This document shows positions 24,901 to 34,348 of a stretch of DNA of 64,000 nt, in pieces; positions within the stretch are counted from its first letter, which is position 1, and each line of letters starts with the position of its first letter. Source of the stretch: Pascua guehoae. Taxonomy: Eukaryota > Basidiomycota > Tremellomycetes > Trichosporonales > Trichosporonaceae. The notes beneath the pieces are model-generated. The model was not told the origin of the DNA, did no database searches, and worked only from the letters and a program-made list of their open reading frames with translations. A program made the translations under genes and the position numbers. The stretch spans positions 1,108,809 through 1,172,808 of the forward strand of contig BCJX01000003.1 in the NCBI GenBank assembly GCA_001600415.1, in the 5' to 3' direction.

Positions 24901-25026
24901 ACATCTGTTCACCACAGTCACCCTCACATCTACGACGACCACAATCACTCATAACGGACAACCACACTCTCTTACGACTCGCTACGTACCAATCAAACCG
25001 ATCACGTTTCGACCACACCAGCAACA
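21928..25026. other. 3.1-kb gene-free stretch, including the chitinase promoter
   Basis: No supported coding exon on either strand. It contains a hyphenated palindrome CTTGTTTGAAACAAG near 23720 and a repeated TAGCCGTCGT at about 23690-23712. There are long C/T-rich runs at about 24060-24540. A TATAAA at 24726-24731 with CA-rich leader lies about 300 bp before the chitinase ATG. Confidence 0.5.
24726..24731 (+). promoter_or_regulatory. Probable TATA box of the GH18 chitinase gene
   Basis: CATATAAAGGAGG lies about 300 bp upstream of the ATG at 25027. The interval is a CA/CT-rich sequence without in-frame coding potential, as expected of a long 5' leader. It is inferred from sequence only. Confidence 0.4.
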
Positions 25027-26203
25027 ATGAAGTTTAGCATCGCCACCGTCGCTCTCTTCTCCCTTCTTTCGACCCTCACCGGTACCTACGCCGCGCCCTT
25101 CTCCACTCGGGCAGTTGCGGGGTCGGGACCTCACAACCAGCTTTACATCAGCGGTAAGCAACTTTGGGTGCATCAGAGTGATCGTAGCTGACGATGAACT
25201 AGCCTTCACGACCGAGTGGCCTACCCTTGATGAGCTCGCGGGCTACAACACCATCAATGTGGCCTTTTGGACAGTCAAGGCCGGCGGTGGTGCTGGCGCG
25301 GCCGAGTCTTTCGAAAAGCTCAGTGCCGATGACCGCAAGAAGCTCATCGATGAGTACCACAAGGCTGGAAAGCGCGTCATCCTTGCCGTCTTTGGTGCAG
25401 AGAGTAAGTCGGCATATTTAGAAATGTACTGTGCACAATGTTTGCTGACGGTTAGACAACCCGCCCCGGGACTCGGACCCCGCCGAAATCGCGGGCCAAG
25501 TGGCCAAATACGCCAAGGACAACAGCTTCGACGGCGTCGACATCGACTATGAAGGTACGTAGGGGAGGTCACTTTCACGCGCGTTGCTTTAATCTAACCG
25601 CTCTCCAGACTTTGGAGCGCTCAACACAGACATGGCCTCCAAGTGGCTCACGCCTTTCCAAGCCGAGTTGGCCAAGCAGCTCCCGTCGGCCGACGGCTAC
25701 ACCATTGCCTACACCATTTCGCCGTGGCCATATGTCAAGGAAGGCCTCACTCCCGAGACGTCGGGGCTTGCCAGCCTCACCAAGTCCATCGGGGGCTCAG
25801 TCGATTACTGGAACCTCATGATGTACAACGGTTCTCCCGGATGGTCAACGTGCGAGGTGAGTCATTACGACGCCGGGTCTCCGCCCAACGTTGCTAACAG
25901 ACACAGAACACTTTCATCAAGGACACTTCGATCAGTGGCGGCGACTACATTGCCCTGTCCGTCAAGTCAATCCAGGAAAAGCTCGAGATTCCTGTCGAGA
26001 AGATGGTTATTGGCAAGGAGAATGGCCCCAACAACCCCTGGAAGAACTTTGACGATTGGGCCTCTTGTGTCAAAAAGGCAAAGACAGACTACGGCTGGCC
26101 AAAGGACGGTGGCTACTTCTTCTGGCCCGAGGACCCAAAGGCCGAGAATACTGGGTACCCCAAGTCTGGCTATGACTTTGGCAGCCTCATGGCAACCACC
26201 TAA
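25027..26203 (+). CDS. Secreted GH18 family chitinase/endo-beta-N-acetylglucosaminidase-like protein
   Basis: Five exons (25027-25153, 25203-25403, 25456-25554, 25609-25856, 25907-26203) give about 323 residues. The signal peptide is MKFSIATVALFSLLSTLTGTY. The TIM barrel shows NTINVAFWTVKAGG, KRVILAVFGAENNPPRDSD, and the catalytic strand DGVDIDYEDFGALN, an exact DxxDxDxE motif with Glu as general acid. YTIAYTISPWP, VDYWNLMMYNGSPGW and DGGYFFWPED follow. GH18 enzymes cleave chitin or N-glycan GlcNAc-GlcNAc bonds. The protein is short, has no chitin-binding module or GPI tail, and should be extracellular. A wall-remodelling or nutrient-scavenging role is inferred. Confidence 0.92.
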
Positions 26204-27181
26204 GTAGCCAAGTAGCTAGATTAACCACGGGTACTGTAGACTTTGGTACTTCTTGTGCACTTCTTCACTGTAGCCCTAGCCATGAACCTTCCTGCATAGC
26301 AACTTCATTCCGCACTGGGTCTTCACCAAGGCAAACTGTGGCAACCTCACGGCAACCGTCTCAGAAGCAAAAATAAAATCCGCAGCACTGACCGATCTAG
26401 GACACCCACCCCCCCAACACACAGAGGGAATGCGGGTCTGCAGGTTAACATGGGTCTTCAGAGGACACAGGTCTGCAGAGGACACTGCAGAGAACACAGA
26501 TTACGCATGGTTGGCAAGGAAATCACGGGTTCACGGAGGACACAGGTGTGCAGATGACATGACCGGCACGGCTTTTTGGAAGGCAGCGAGTGATTCCACC
26601 CCATGGATTGCGTCCATTAGAGCACCCGCATAGAGGCGCAAGACACGACACAGCCTGCTTGAGCAGCGCGTAAATATCGGCCACGGCGGCCTGTTTCATA
26701 CTGTGGATACCCGTAGCTGGCACATCTTTCGCTGGACATGGGCATGAGCCTTGTTGCAGAGCAGCTGCACTGCGTCACTCCATCGCCCCGGCTCGGTAGG
26801 ATATTCCAACCTCGACAATCGTCTGCACAAGACCGCCTAGCCTGCCGTCACATTGCGCCAACCACCGCCCAGATCGGTCTTATCGGCCACGTCGGTAGAT
26901 CAATAGCTAGCTATAGCTAGCGCGGCAAACGTGCTGCATGCAGATTGGTCCATGCTACCGGCATCCAGCTGGCCCACGCTCTGCACATAGACTAGCGCCA
27001 ACTCTTTCCCGGTGGTGAGTCACTGATTCGCTACTGAGCATGGACCTGTCTCGGAGGGCCTGGGCTTGGGAAACTTGGGCTCGCACAGGCCGACCAAAGT
27101 CAGTCAGTGGACCGAGACCAACCTGGCCACGATACCCCCCTACTCGCACACGGACAGACAACCATACATTGGACGACGAGC
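26204..27181. other. Intergenic stretch between convergent genes
   Basis: Contains imperfect repeats of GAGGACACAGGTCTGCAGA at about 26455-26560 and a 16-bp perfect palindrome at 26906-26921. No coding exons are supported. Confidence 0.5.
26906..26921. repeat. 16-bp perfect palindrome
   Basis: GCTAGCTATAGCTAGC reads the same on both strands. It lies between the chitinase and the PIG-L gene, in non-coding sequence. Confidence 0.8.
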
Positions 27182-28285
27182 CTACACTCCCAAGTCTATC
27201 AACTCGTTGACCCACATGAGGCGCGAGGTCATGACATAGAGCCAGCGGAACCAGACGAGCTGGCTGGCGTGCGACCGCATGGCACGGAGGGCCTGAGCGT
27301 ACTGCGCAGGCGAGGCAATGAGGGCCGCGGGGGCACGCGTGGATGGGGGCTCGGGCGATGTGTCGGTGGCCGCGGCCTCGTGTGTGGCCGCCTGCGCGAC
27401 AGCATAGTCGCGGACGGCCCGGAAGAGAGACCAGAATGGGCCGGTAAACTTTGTAACGATATGCGGCGTCGAAAGGACGAGCAAGCGGGGGCGGGGCGCC
27501 TCGAGCGCAGCGTGCACGGACGCGAGGGCGACGTGGTTTGGATGCTCCGACACGCCGCCTTCATCAAAGGTGATGAGCTGGACTTGTTAGCAATGGCAGG
27601 TAGGTGTAACGGGCAGAAAGATGGTGGTGGGGGGATGAGACGGACTCACGTGGGTGACACCAAGGCGCTCGAGATGGGGTGCAATGAGCTGGGCGACAAG
27701 TTTTGGGTCCCACTGGACCGAGGGGTCCATGCTATCTTGGAGCTCCCTGTGGCGGTTAGCACGTAGCCGGAGACGGGACGGGAATGGGAAATAATGGGAA
27801 AATCGCGAGGATACACACGCATGTTGGATCAGAGTGACGTTGTCTTGTGCGAGGCCAAGCACCTCGTAGCTGCCAAACAGCTCGCCCTTGCGGACTGCGC
27901 CGAGCCCTTCGGCGTCGCCGTCAGACAAGCAGACGGCATGGAGGTCCCATCCGTGCTCGCCGAGGTTGAGGATGGTGGGGGCAAAGAACATGGCCTCGTC
28001 GTCTGGGTGCGCTGTAAGGACGAGCGCAATGGGGTGGACCACATTGCCCGCCAGCCGCTCCACAGACTGTTCATTGGCGCGGGGCGCAAACCACTGCAGC
28101 CACACGGCAAACGCGACCATGGCGACGGACGGAATGTACATCCACGGGGCGTGGCGGCGGCGCGCTTTGACGTAGGAATCGTCGAGCCGGTCGACAATCG
28201 GGGCGTCGCTTTCAAACCCTTCATCGTCGTCTTCAAGCTCCCGCGTGCGTGGTGGTGGTGAACGCGGAACACGCCGACTCGACAT
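27182..28285 (-). CDS. GPI12: N-acetylglucosaminyl-phosphatidylinositol de-N-acetylase (PIG-L/Gpi12)
   Basis: Three exons: one from the ATG at 28285 to about 27822, a middle exon starting at 27746, and a last exon from about 27581 to stop 27182. The N-terminal cytoplasmic segment is acidic. A single helix (APWMYIPSVAMVAFAVWLQW) is followed by the LmbE-type catalytic site VLTAHPDDEAMFFAP, where His and the two Asp bind zinc. ELQDSMDPSVQWD and LITFDEGGVSEHPNH are also family blocks, the last His completing the metal site. PIG-L removes acetate from GlcNAc-PI on the cytosolic ER face, the second step of GPI anchor synthesis. Length is normal for the family. The gene begins 87 bp downstream of the stop of the small membrane-protein gene on the same strand. 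Confidence 0.93.
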
Positions 28286-28372
28286 TGAAATGTGAAGGGT
28301 ACGCGCGATCGCTGGGTGTCAGCGGGCGTTCTGGATGAGGTTGTATGGTGGTCACACAGCACTGGGAACGGG

Positions 28373-28703
28373 TCATGACGGGTGTGCAAAACGTGAGCTC
28401 GCGACACGCCCTACTCTCGCAGCGCACCAGGATGCCCCCCCGCCAACGTCTCCAGGAGCAGACCGCAGCCATGCTAGCTCACAACACGGGGGATGCAACA
28501 CACGTGGCTCAAGACGTACTGTAAGCAACCAGGTCAAGCGCGAAGAAGAGCGCCAGTGGTGCAGCGATCACGAACGCCATGAGGCGGAAGAACATGGGGA
28601 CCTGCGAGTTAGGACCGAGAGATACAAGACGGCAACGCACATAGTTGAGGGGGAATGGGAGGTTGACGGTCGGGATATACCCGTCCATCGTGATGAGCGC
28701 CAT
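28373..28703 (-). CDS. Small predicted membrane protein, unknown family
   Basis: I assemble three exons (28641-28703, 28520-28601, 28373-28473) in phase, giving 81 residues. The protein starts MALITMDGYIPTVNLPFPLN, then has VPMFFRLMAFVIAAPLALFF as a hydrophobic segment, followed by ALDLVAYTWLR and a Gly/Ala/Ser tail. If the last intron is not used, the frame ends at VAYSTS with about 50 residues. I do not recognise the family. Short hydrophobic proteins of this size include ER and Golgi complex subunits. It lies directly upstream of PIG-L on the same strand, but no functional link is shown. The first two exons look more reliable than the third. Confidence 0.5.
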
Positions 28704-29217
28704 GGTGGTGGACTAGCAGGCGAGAAGGAGAAGAGGCTCGGGGAGAAGAAATGAAAAGAGAGTGACGGCGGGTGAGAATGAGATGTTGCTGGGTCGAGAG
28801 ATGAGAACGAGTGTGAGATGTGGACGTGTCGAGAAGGGGGGTATGTCGGGACGCGCTCCAAGCCAAGGGCGACTAGGGCAACTTGACGTAATGGGAGTGG
28901 GGTGGATGGGGCGTAGGCGGCGGGAACGACTGGTGTGACGAAGAGCGGGGACACGAGGCGTACGTGGTGTACGTTGTGTGCGAGGTGGGGAGTAAATGCA
29001 AGCCCGATAATGGGGGTGGTGGTGAGATGGAAACAAGAGAGAGAGAGGATGGTTGGAGGATAAGCAGTGAGTGTGAACAAGGACGCGCTAGGTGGACGGC
29101 GCCCGCCCTCCGCACCGGATGCCCCGCCCAAACCCAAACCCCCCCATGCATGCCATGCACCCTTCCCCCCCNCCCGCCCGCAGTCAGTAGCCGGCTCGGC
29201 ACGCCACATACGTTACG

Positions 29218-29303
29218 TCACGTGATTATCAAATCTCGACAAAAACAACAGCGTGGGGAACACGTGGGGCAACATACACACACGTTCCTGGGAAATCACG
29301 TGA
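29218..29303. promoter_or_regulatory. Cluster of CACGTG (Cbf1/bHLH-type) sites
   Basis: GTCACGTGAT at about 29218, AACACGTGGG at about 29259 and ATCACGTGAC at about 29295 lie 165-255 bp upstream of the MTD1 start. Cbf1-type bHLH factors bind RTCACRTG and regulate sulfur-amino-acid and one-carbon genes in yeasts. The sites are seen; the factor is inferred. Confidence 0.55.
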
Positions 29304-29327
29304 CTTTGACGAAAGTTCGTCAAAGTC
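29302..29327. repeat. 26-bp near-perfect palindrome in MTD1 promoter
   Basis: Arms GACTTTGACGAA and TTCGTCAAAGTC are exact 12-nt inverted copies around a 2-nt centre. The left arm overlaps the last CACGTG site. A dimeric transcription-factor operator is possible. Confidence 0.7.
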
Positions 29328-29469
29328 GATATCTCGATCATGCCGTCCATCCAAGATTGTTAGCAGCAGTTATCGGTCACCCTCTAGTCCCACCATCACC
29401 ATCGGCGCTTGCGCTCTACAGCCTCTCCCGCTCCCCACCCTCGCATCCTCTTTTTAAAAAGGAACCACC

Positions 29470-31467
29470 ATGTCTGCTTCCGCAACCGCGCCCGCCGCCA
29501 AGGGCGACCAGGGTATCCTCGTCACGGCCACAAAGGTCGTTGTCCCCTTCAAGACCGAGCTCATCAACACGATTGCGACGCCGCGCTTTGAGAAGCGTGC
29601 CCCGCACCTCGTGGGCATTCTCGCGACCAAGAAGGAGGATGCGCGTTTCTACGCCGACGTGAGTATCGTTGTGGGTTGTTGGTGATGGTTACGCCAGTGC
29701 TGCCGCTGCCGCTGCCGTCAGCCACACGACCTGGTCTCCGTTTGGAAGGCCTGGCTGGCGGGCGTCGCAGTCCCATTAGTACCTGCTGACAGATAGTTCA
29801 CCAAGAAGGCATGCGAGAAGATTGGCATCAACTTTGAGCTCCGTCTCGTCGGCGACGCTCGCGAGGGCATGGACGCCGAGGGCGTCACCATCCCCGTCGA
29901 AGAGGCCATTCTCGAGGTGCGTCCAAGGGGAGGTCGCTGGCAAGTACTAACCGCAGGCCAACGACGACGACGACGTTGACGGCATCATGGTCTACTATCC
30001 CATTTACGGTGACCGCCAAGTACGTACCAGGTGGTAACTCTCACCGCGCACGCCGTCCTTTGCCGGGAGGTCCAAGCGAGTCGACGATCGGACACTCACA
30101 CCATGCAGGACCAGTACCTCCAGTCGGTCGTGGACCCCGTCAAAGACGTCGAGGGCCTCAACCACCAGTTCCTCTTCAACCTCTACCACAAGTGCGTCGA
30201 TACGCGATCACTTAAAACACCCACTAACTCTCCAGCATCCGCTTCATCTCTCCCCTCACCCTCCGTCCCCTTCCGGCATCCAAGGTCCAGGCGCCTCCTC
30301 CTGGAGAGGAGTGCCCCCCCGGAACCGTAAAGTCGATTCTGCCCTGCACCCCCCTTGCCATTGTCAAGGTCCTCGAGCACGTCGGTGTCTACAACTCTCT
30401 CCTGGCCTATGGCGACCGTGCGCGTGGGTGAGTACCAGCGGGATATCGTCAGGACAGCAACGTGCAGTCATGAAGCTCTGGCTGGAGGGAATGCGGGGTT
30501 GAGCAACCATGCCCTCGAGGAGAGGAATTTAGGCTGGGGCTTTGTTTTGCAGGCAGTGTTGTGAATAACGGGGCCGTGACAACGACAGCCACAGGGACAT
30601 TGCTGTGGCGCATGGCCTGCACCCACCGATTGGTACTAACCCCGCAGCAAGGTTGTCACTGTCATCAACCGCTCGGAGGTTGTCGGCCGCCCCCTCGCTG
30701 CTCTTCTCGCCAACGACGGCGCGCGCGTCTTCTCGGTCGACATTGACTGTGAGTGTTTTGCAGATGGCGACAGGGTGGTGTGCTGCACCATGATGGCCAG
30801 TGGTCCCCGCAGGGGCAGTGGGGTCATCTCGACCCTGACATATCAATCTCCCCCTCATCCGCCGTCACACGTTGCATCCCTGCACCTCGTGTGCCCTTGG
30901 TCCATGCTAACCCCCAGCCATTGTCGAGTTTTCCAAGCGCCCGTCGTCGTCGTCGGCGTCCAAGTCCAAGTTCAACCCCCACCACGTCGTGTCCCAAGTC
31001 GACATGACGCTCGAGCAGGCGCTCAGCGTCTCTGATGTCGTCATCTCGGCCGTCCCCAGCGAGGCGTACAAGGTCTCGACGGCGGCGCTCAAGGACGGCT
31101 GTGTCTGTGTCAACGTTGCCGGCGAGAAGAACTTTGAGGCCGACGTTCGCGAGCGCGTGAGTCTGAGTCTGGGTCGGAGTCTGGGTCGGAGTCGAGTCCG
31201 AAGCCGAGCATGCTGCCCCAAGCAGTGTGCCAGCCTCGCATGCTGCCCCAAACAGTGTGCCAGCCTCGCATGCTGCCCCAAACAGTGTGCCAGCCTCGCA
31301 TGCTGGCCCGAGTGTTCCAACCTCGACAACCCCCTTATTCCACTGTGGCTGACCCCCAGGCATCCATCTACGTCCCCTCGGTCGGCGCCATGACCATCAC
31401 CATGCTGCAGCGCAACCTGCTCCGTCTGTGCACGTACCAGGACATGGTCAAGGCCGCACAGGCCTAG
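29470..31467 (+). CDS. MTD1: Methylenetetrahydrofolate dehydrogenase (NAD+), Mtd1 type
   Basis: Eight exons (29470-29658, 29797-29916, 29957-30019, 30109-30191, 30236-30427, 30648-30748, 30918-31156, 31360-31467) stay in phase and encode 364 residues. The N-terminal THF domain has VPFKTELINTIATP, LVGILATKKEDARFYA and FTKKACEKIGI. DVDGIMVYYPIYGDRQDQYL matches the Mtd1 version of the D-GI-VQLPLP motif. PCTPLAIVKVLEHVGVY precedes the NAD domain with KVVTVINRSEVVGRPLAALL. Mtd1 oxidises 5,10-CH2-THF to methenyl-THF in the cytosol for purine synthesis; it is monofunctional and NAD-dependent. VYYPIYGD fits this, not the trifunctional C1-THF synthase. The last intron carries a 30-bp tandem repeat. 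Confidence 0.95.
31208..31313 (+). repeat. 30-bp tandem repeat inside the last MTD1 intron
   Basis: The unit GCATGCTGCCCCAAACAGTG plus TGCCAGCCTC occurs three times, nearly identical, at 31208, 31238 and 31268, with a fourth partial copy at 31298. It lies wholly in the 203-nt intron 31157-31359. Confidence 0.85.
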
Positions 31468-31872
31468 GCACGGGGAAGACTGGACGTCAACCGTCTTGTT
31501 TTTCCCCAAATGTTGTTGTTCCAACTCTCCCCCTCCCTGTAGACGAGGTCGCCCGTGGACCTCTTGAGACGGGTCACACCAGCCCCATCGTTGAGACGAG
31601 TGCTGGTGCGGCTAGAGCCCTCTTTCAAAACCTCTTCATCTTGAGCCGGCCTCTGCATGCATACTGTCGCAAACTGAGTTCCATGCCCATGCCATCTCGA
31701 GCCATGTAGTGGTGTACGCGAGCAATGTTGTTTCAAGGGACAATGGCCCGGTGGCCCGCGGTCCGTCCAGAGGACCGACCTGCATCTTGGACATTGTCCC
31801 ATCCACATTGCCATCCCCGTTGCCATCCCCATTGCCATCCCCCTCCCCCGCTTCCCGACTCCCCCGCGCTCC
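31468..31872. other. Convergent 3' flanks with short repeats
   Basis: 405 bp between MTD1 and the Mdm35-like gene. It contains CATTGCCATCCCC repeated about three times at 31804-31845. No gene is seen. Confidence 0.5.
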
Positions 31873-33429
31873 CTAGTCCTTGTCGCCGTGGCTCTTTCCA
31901 TCCCACGGCGTGCCCTCGAGCCCGTCCATGGCGTGCAGGGGGTGTTCTTCGCGCGCCTGCTCGAGCAGCGTCGTGAGGTTTTGGTTCTGCCCGATGGCTT
32001 TCTGCGTCGTTAGCGGAGACCACGGTGGAAGCGGCGCCCGCAAGCGGCGCCAGCCGCGTCCAATGCTCGACTCTACTTGCACGCCTGACGCTGTGGAGGA
32101 ATCGTACAGGCGCACGCAGGTACACCGTCAAGGCTGTTGCCAGCACACCGTAAAGGTTGTTGCCAGCACCCCGGAAATTCCTGTGCTCTGTCGCTTTCCT
32201 CCCAACTCGGGACGTATCCCGCTCTCCCGCGAGCCCTCTTGTTTCTCTCTCCTACTATCCCCAATCACGCCGCACGCAGGCACACCGTAAAGGCTGCTCG
32301 TGCTCCTGCTCCTGCTCTGTCGCTTCACCTCCCAACTTGGGACATACCACTCCGCTCTCGCCTCTGGGTCCGCTTCTTCCCCTACTGTCCCCCAATACGC
32401 TGCCATTCTTTTCGGCCCGTGGTCTCATTCACGCGCTACCATCGTCTGGCCCCCATTCCCCGTCCACCCCAGTCCACCCCAGTCGTAGTTCCCCCACTCG
32501 CAGTTCCCCACTCGCAGCGCCCCATTCCCAGTCCACCGTTCCCAGTCCCTCCATTCCCAGGTCCCCACCAAGTCCCCTCCCAGTCCCCTCCCAGTCCTCC
32601 ACTCCGTCTGGTGCCACTCCCAGACTCTCCCCTCCCAGTCCCCTTCCAGTCCCCCTTCCAGTCGCCCCCATTCCCGTCCCCCCTCCCCGTCCCCCCCTCC
32701 AGTCCCCTCCTGCACCCCACTCCCAGTCCTTCCCAGTCCCCCCACCCCCTCCACCCCTCCAACCCCCCCACCCCCAAACGACCCCCACCAACACGCCCCC
32801 CCCGCCCGACCAAGACTCACCCTCAAACACCCCTGATACTCCCTCCACACCCGCCCACACTGCCGCTCATACTGCGCCGCCTTGACCTGCGCCCTCGTCA
32901 TCCCCGTCGTATCAAGCGGCTCGTGCTCCTCGTCGTCCTCGACATGCACGTGCTGGGCCGACACCATGTCGTCGGGCCCGATATGCGGCGACGCGCCCAG
33001 GAAGACGGCCGGGTGGATGCGCGTGCGGAACGCCGACGAGTGCGCCCACGATGTGATCAGCCGTCGGGGTTCTTCCACCTGCGCGTCCTTAGCCTGGGGT
33101 GATGCCTGGGATGAGGTCGAGGTCGAGGTCGAGCCTGAACCAGAACCGGCCGGAGTTGGACTGGGCACAGGCTCTGGCTCGTCATAGCCCGCGGGCGCGG
33201 CGCGGCGCGCGGCCGCGCCGTCGAGGGCGGGCTGGAGGTAGCCCTCAAACCAGAGGTTGAAGCATGCGTCGTAGCGTTTCTTGAGCGGCGTGCACTCGTC
33301 CGCGAGCGATCTGCCTGCGTTAGCGACCGACGCCGCGGACCGGAGAGGAGGAGAGTAACCCCGGCCCAGAAGTCACCAGCTTGGACTGGACGGTACCAGT
33401 ACCCGGCCGGCCGGACAGACTTACTGCAT
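31873..33429 (-). CDS. MDM35: Mdm35/TRIAP1-like twin CX9C intermembrane-space protein with large insertion
   Basis: Three exons (33425-33429, 32821-33310, 31873-32001) give 207 residues in phase. The protein starts MQSLADECTPLKKRYDACFN, where Cys 8 and Cys 18 form the first CX9C. The second is C-GRVWREYQG-C at about 153-163. The end, LTTLLEQAREEHPLHAMDG, matches the C-terminal helix of fungal Mdm35. Mdm35 binds Ups1/PRELI proteins in the mitochondrial intermembrane space for phosphatidic acid transfer, and is imported by the Mia40 disulfide relay. The family normally has about 20-40 residues between the two motifs. Here there are about 134, containing a Ser/Thr/Gly-rich part and a better-conserved-looking part with an HVHVEDDEEHEP patch. 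The first exon is only 5 nt and the second intron is about 820 nt of repetitive sequence. Confidence 0.88.
32002..32820 (-). repeat. Repetitive 819-nt intron of the Mdm35-like gene
   Basis: The right part (about 32450-32790) is C/T-only satellite-like sequence built on CCCAGTCCCCTCC variants. The left part (about 32115-32400) holds two imperfect copies of a segment of roughly 150 nt with ACCGTAAAGGCTG, CTCTGTCGCTT and CCCAACTTGGGACATACC. The intron ends are a normal GTGAGT and ACGCAG. Confidence 0.75.
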
Positions 33430-34348
33430 GGTGGTCGAGAGGGCGGTGAAAGTGTCCACAGTGTCCACAAAGTGAAGTGCGGCCGGGCGGGCTTGCAGGA
33501 GACGAGATGAGGCGAGGACCGATGGGACAACGTTGGCTTATGACGACAACTTCCCGGGGGCACAACTCGTCGACACCCGCCGGCGCCAACTTTGTGCGTC
33601 TGGTGACGGATGGTCTGGTGACGGCAGCGACAGCCTTACGTAATCTCGTCTCCGGGGGAGTGGCAATGCCACCGGGCCGCCGACTAGCTATGGCCTGACG
33701 GGTGGTGTCGACGGATGGCGAGGGGGAGGGATTGATCACACGGCCGGCGTCGAGGACACGACAAGCATGTCGAGATTGATAGATTACCAGCATGGGTGCG
33801 GGGTGCCTCACTCCATAGGCCTGTGGCACACGCACGGAATGCGTGCCATTTTGCCTCTACGGTCATTGAATGCGTCGAGGTTTTGTATGCACTGCGGGCT
33901 GTTCGCTCTTCATCTAGACTAGCTGCCAGCGTGGGAGTAGTATTGATACTCTCAAGTCTGGGGCTGGGGCCAAATAGCAAGATACGCCCATGTCGATGGG
34001 CTCCTCCGCCTTGCCCTCCTCGTGCCTTCTCCTGCCTCCTCGTGCCTCCTTCATCCTCCTCCTCGCCCTCCTTCTCGCTCTCCTCCTCGCTCCTCCTCGC
34101 TCCTTCTCGCTCCTCGTCCTCGCTCCTCGTCCTCGCTCTCCTCCTCGCTCTCGTCCTCCTCGTCCTCCTCGTCCTCCTCGTCCTCCTCGTCCTCCTCGTC
34201 CTCCTCCTCCTCGCTCGTTCTCCTCCTCCTCGCTCCTCCTGTTCAAATACTCCACACCCCCGCACCCCACGCCCCCACACACACACCTCTCCCCCGCCCC
34301 CCGCCCCCCCAACCACCTGCTGAGATGGATGTGCAATGCATACAATGT
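33430..34348. other. Intergenic stretch with (TCCTCC/TCCTCG)n array
   Basis: The left half contains the Mdm35-like promoter. A pure pyrimidine-plus-G array of CTCCTCGTCCTCCTCGTCC type spans about 34010-34235. A CACACAC run follows near 34280. No exon is supported. Confidence 0.55.
34020..34235 (+). repeat. Trinucleotide-rich TCCTCG/TCCTCC microsatellite
   Basis: About 215 bp in which nearly every triplet is TCC, TCG or CTC, with a core of six or more CGTCCTCCT units around 34140-34210. It lies just beyond the 3' end of the PPR gene. Confidence 0.8.

Larger units (their letters stand above)
28704..29469. other. Divergent promoter region upstream of MTD1
   Basis: About 770 bp between divergent genes. 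It is C/T- and G/A-rich on the left. One undetermined base lies at 29172 in a C run. Three CACGTG cores lie on the right, then C/T-rich leader up to the MTD1 ATG with AACCACCATG context. Confidence 0.6.

Noticed and set aside
22000..25000. Transposable element in the 3-kb gene-free stretch
   Set aside because: No transposase or reverse-transcriptase-like frame, terminal repeats or target duplication could be seen.
31208..31313. CRISPR-like array
   Set aside because: The 30-bp units are directly adjacent with no spacers and sit inside a fungal intron.
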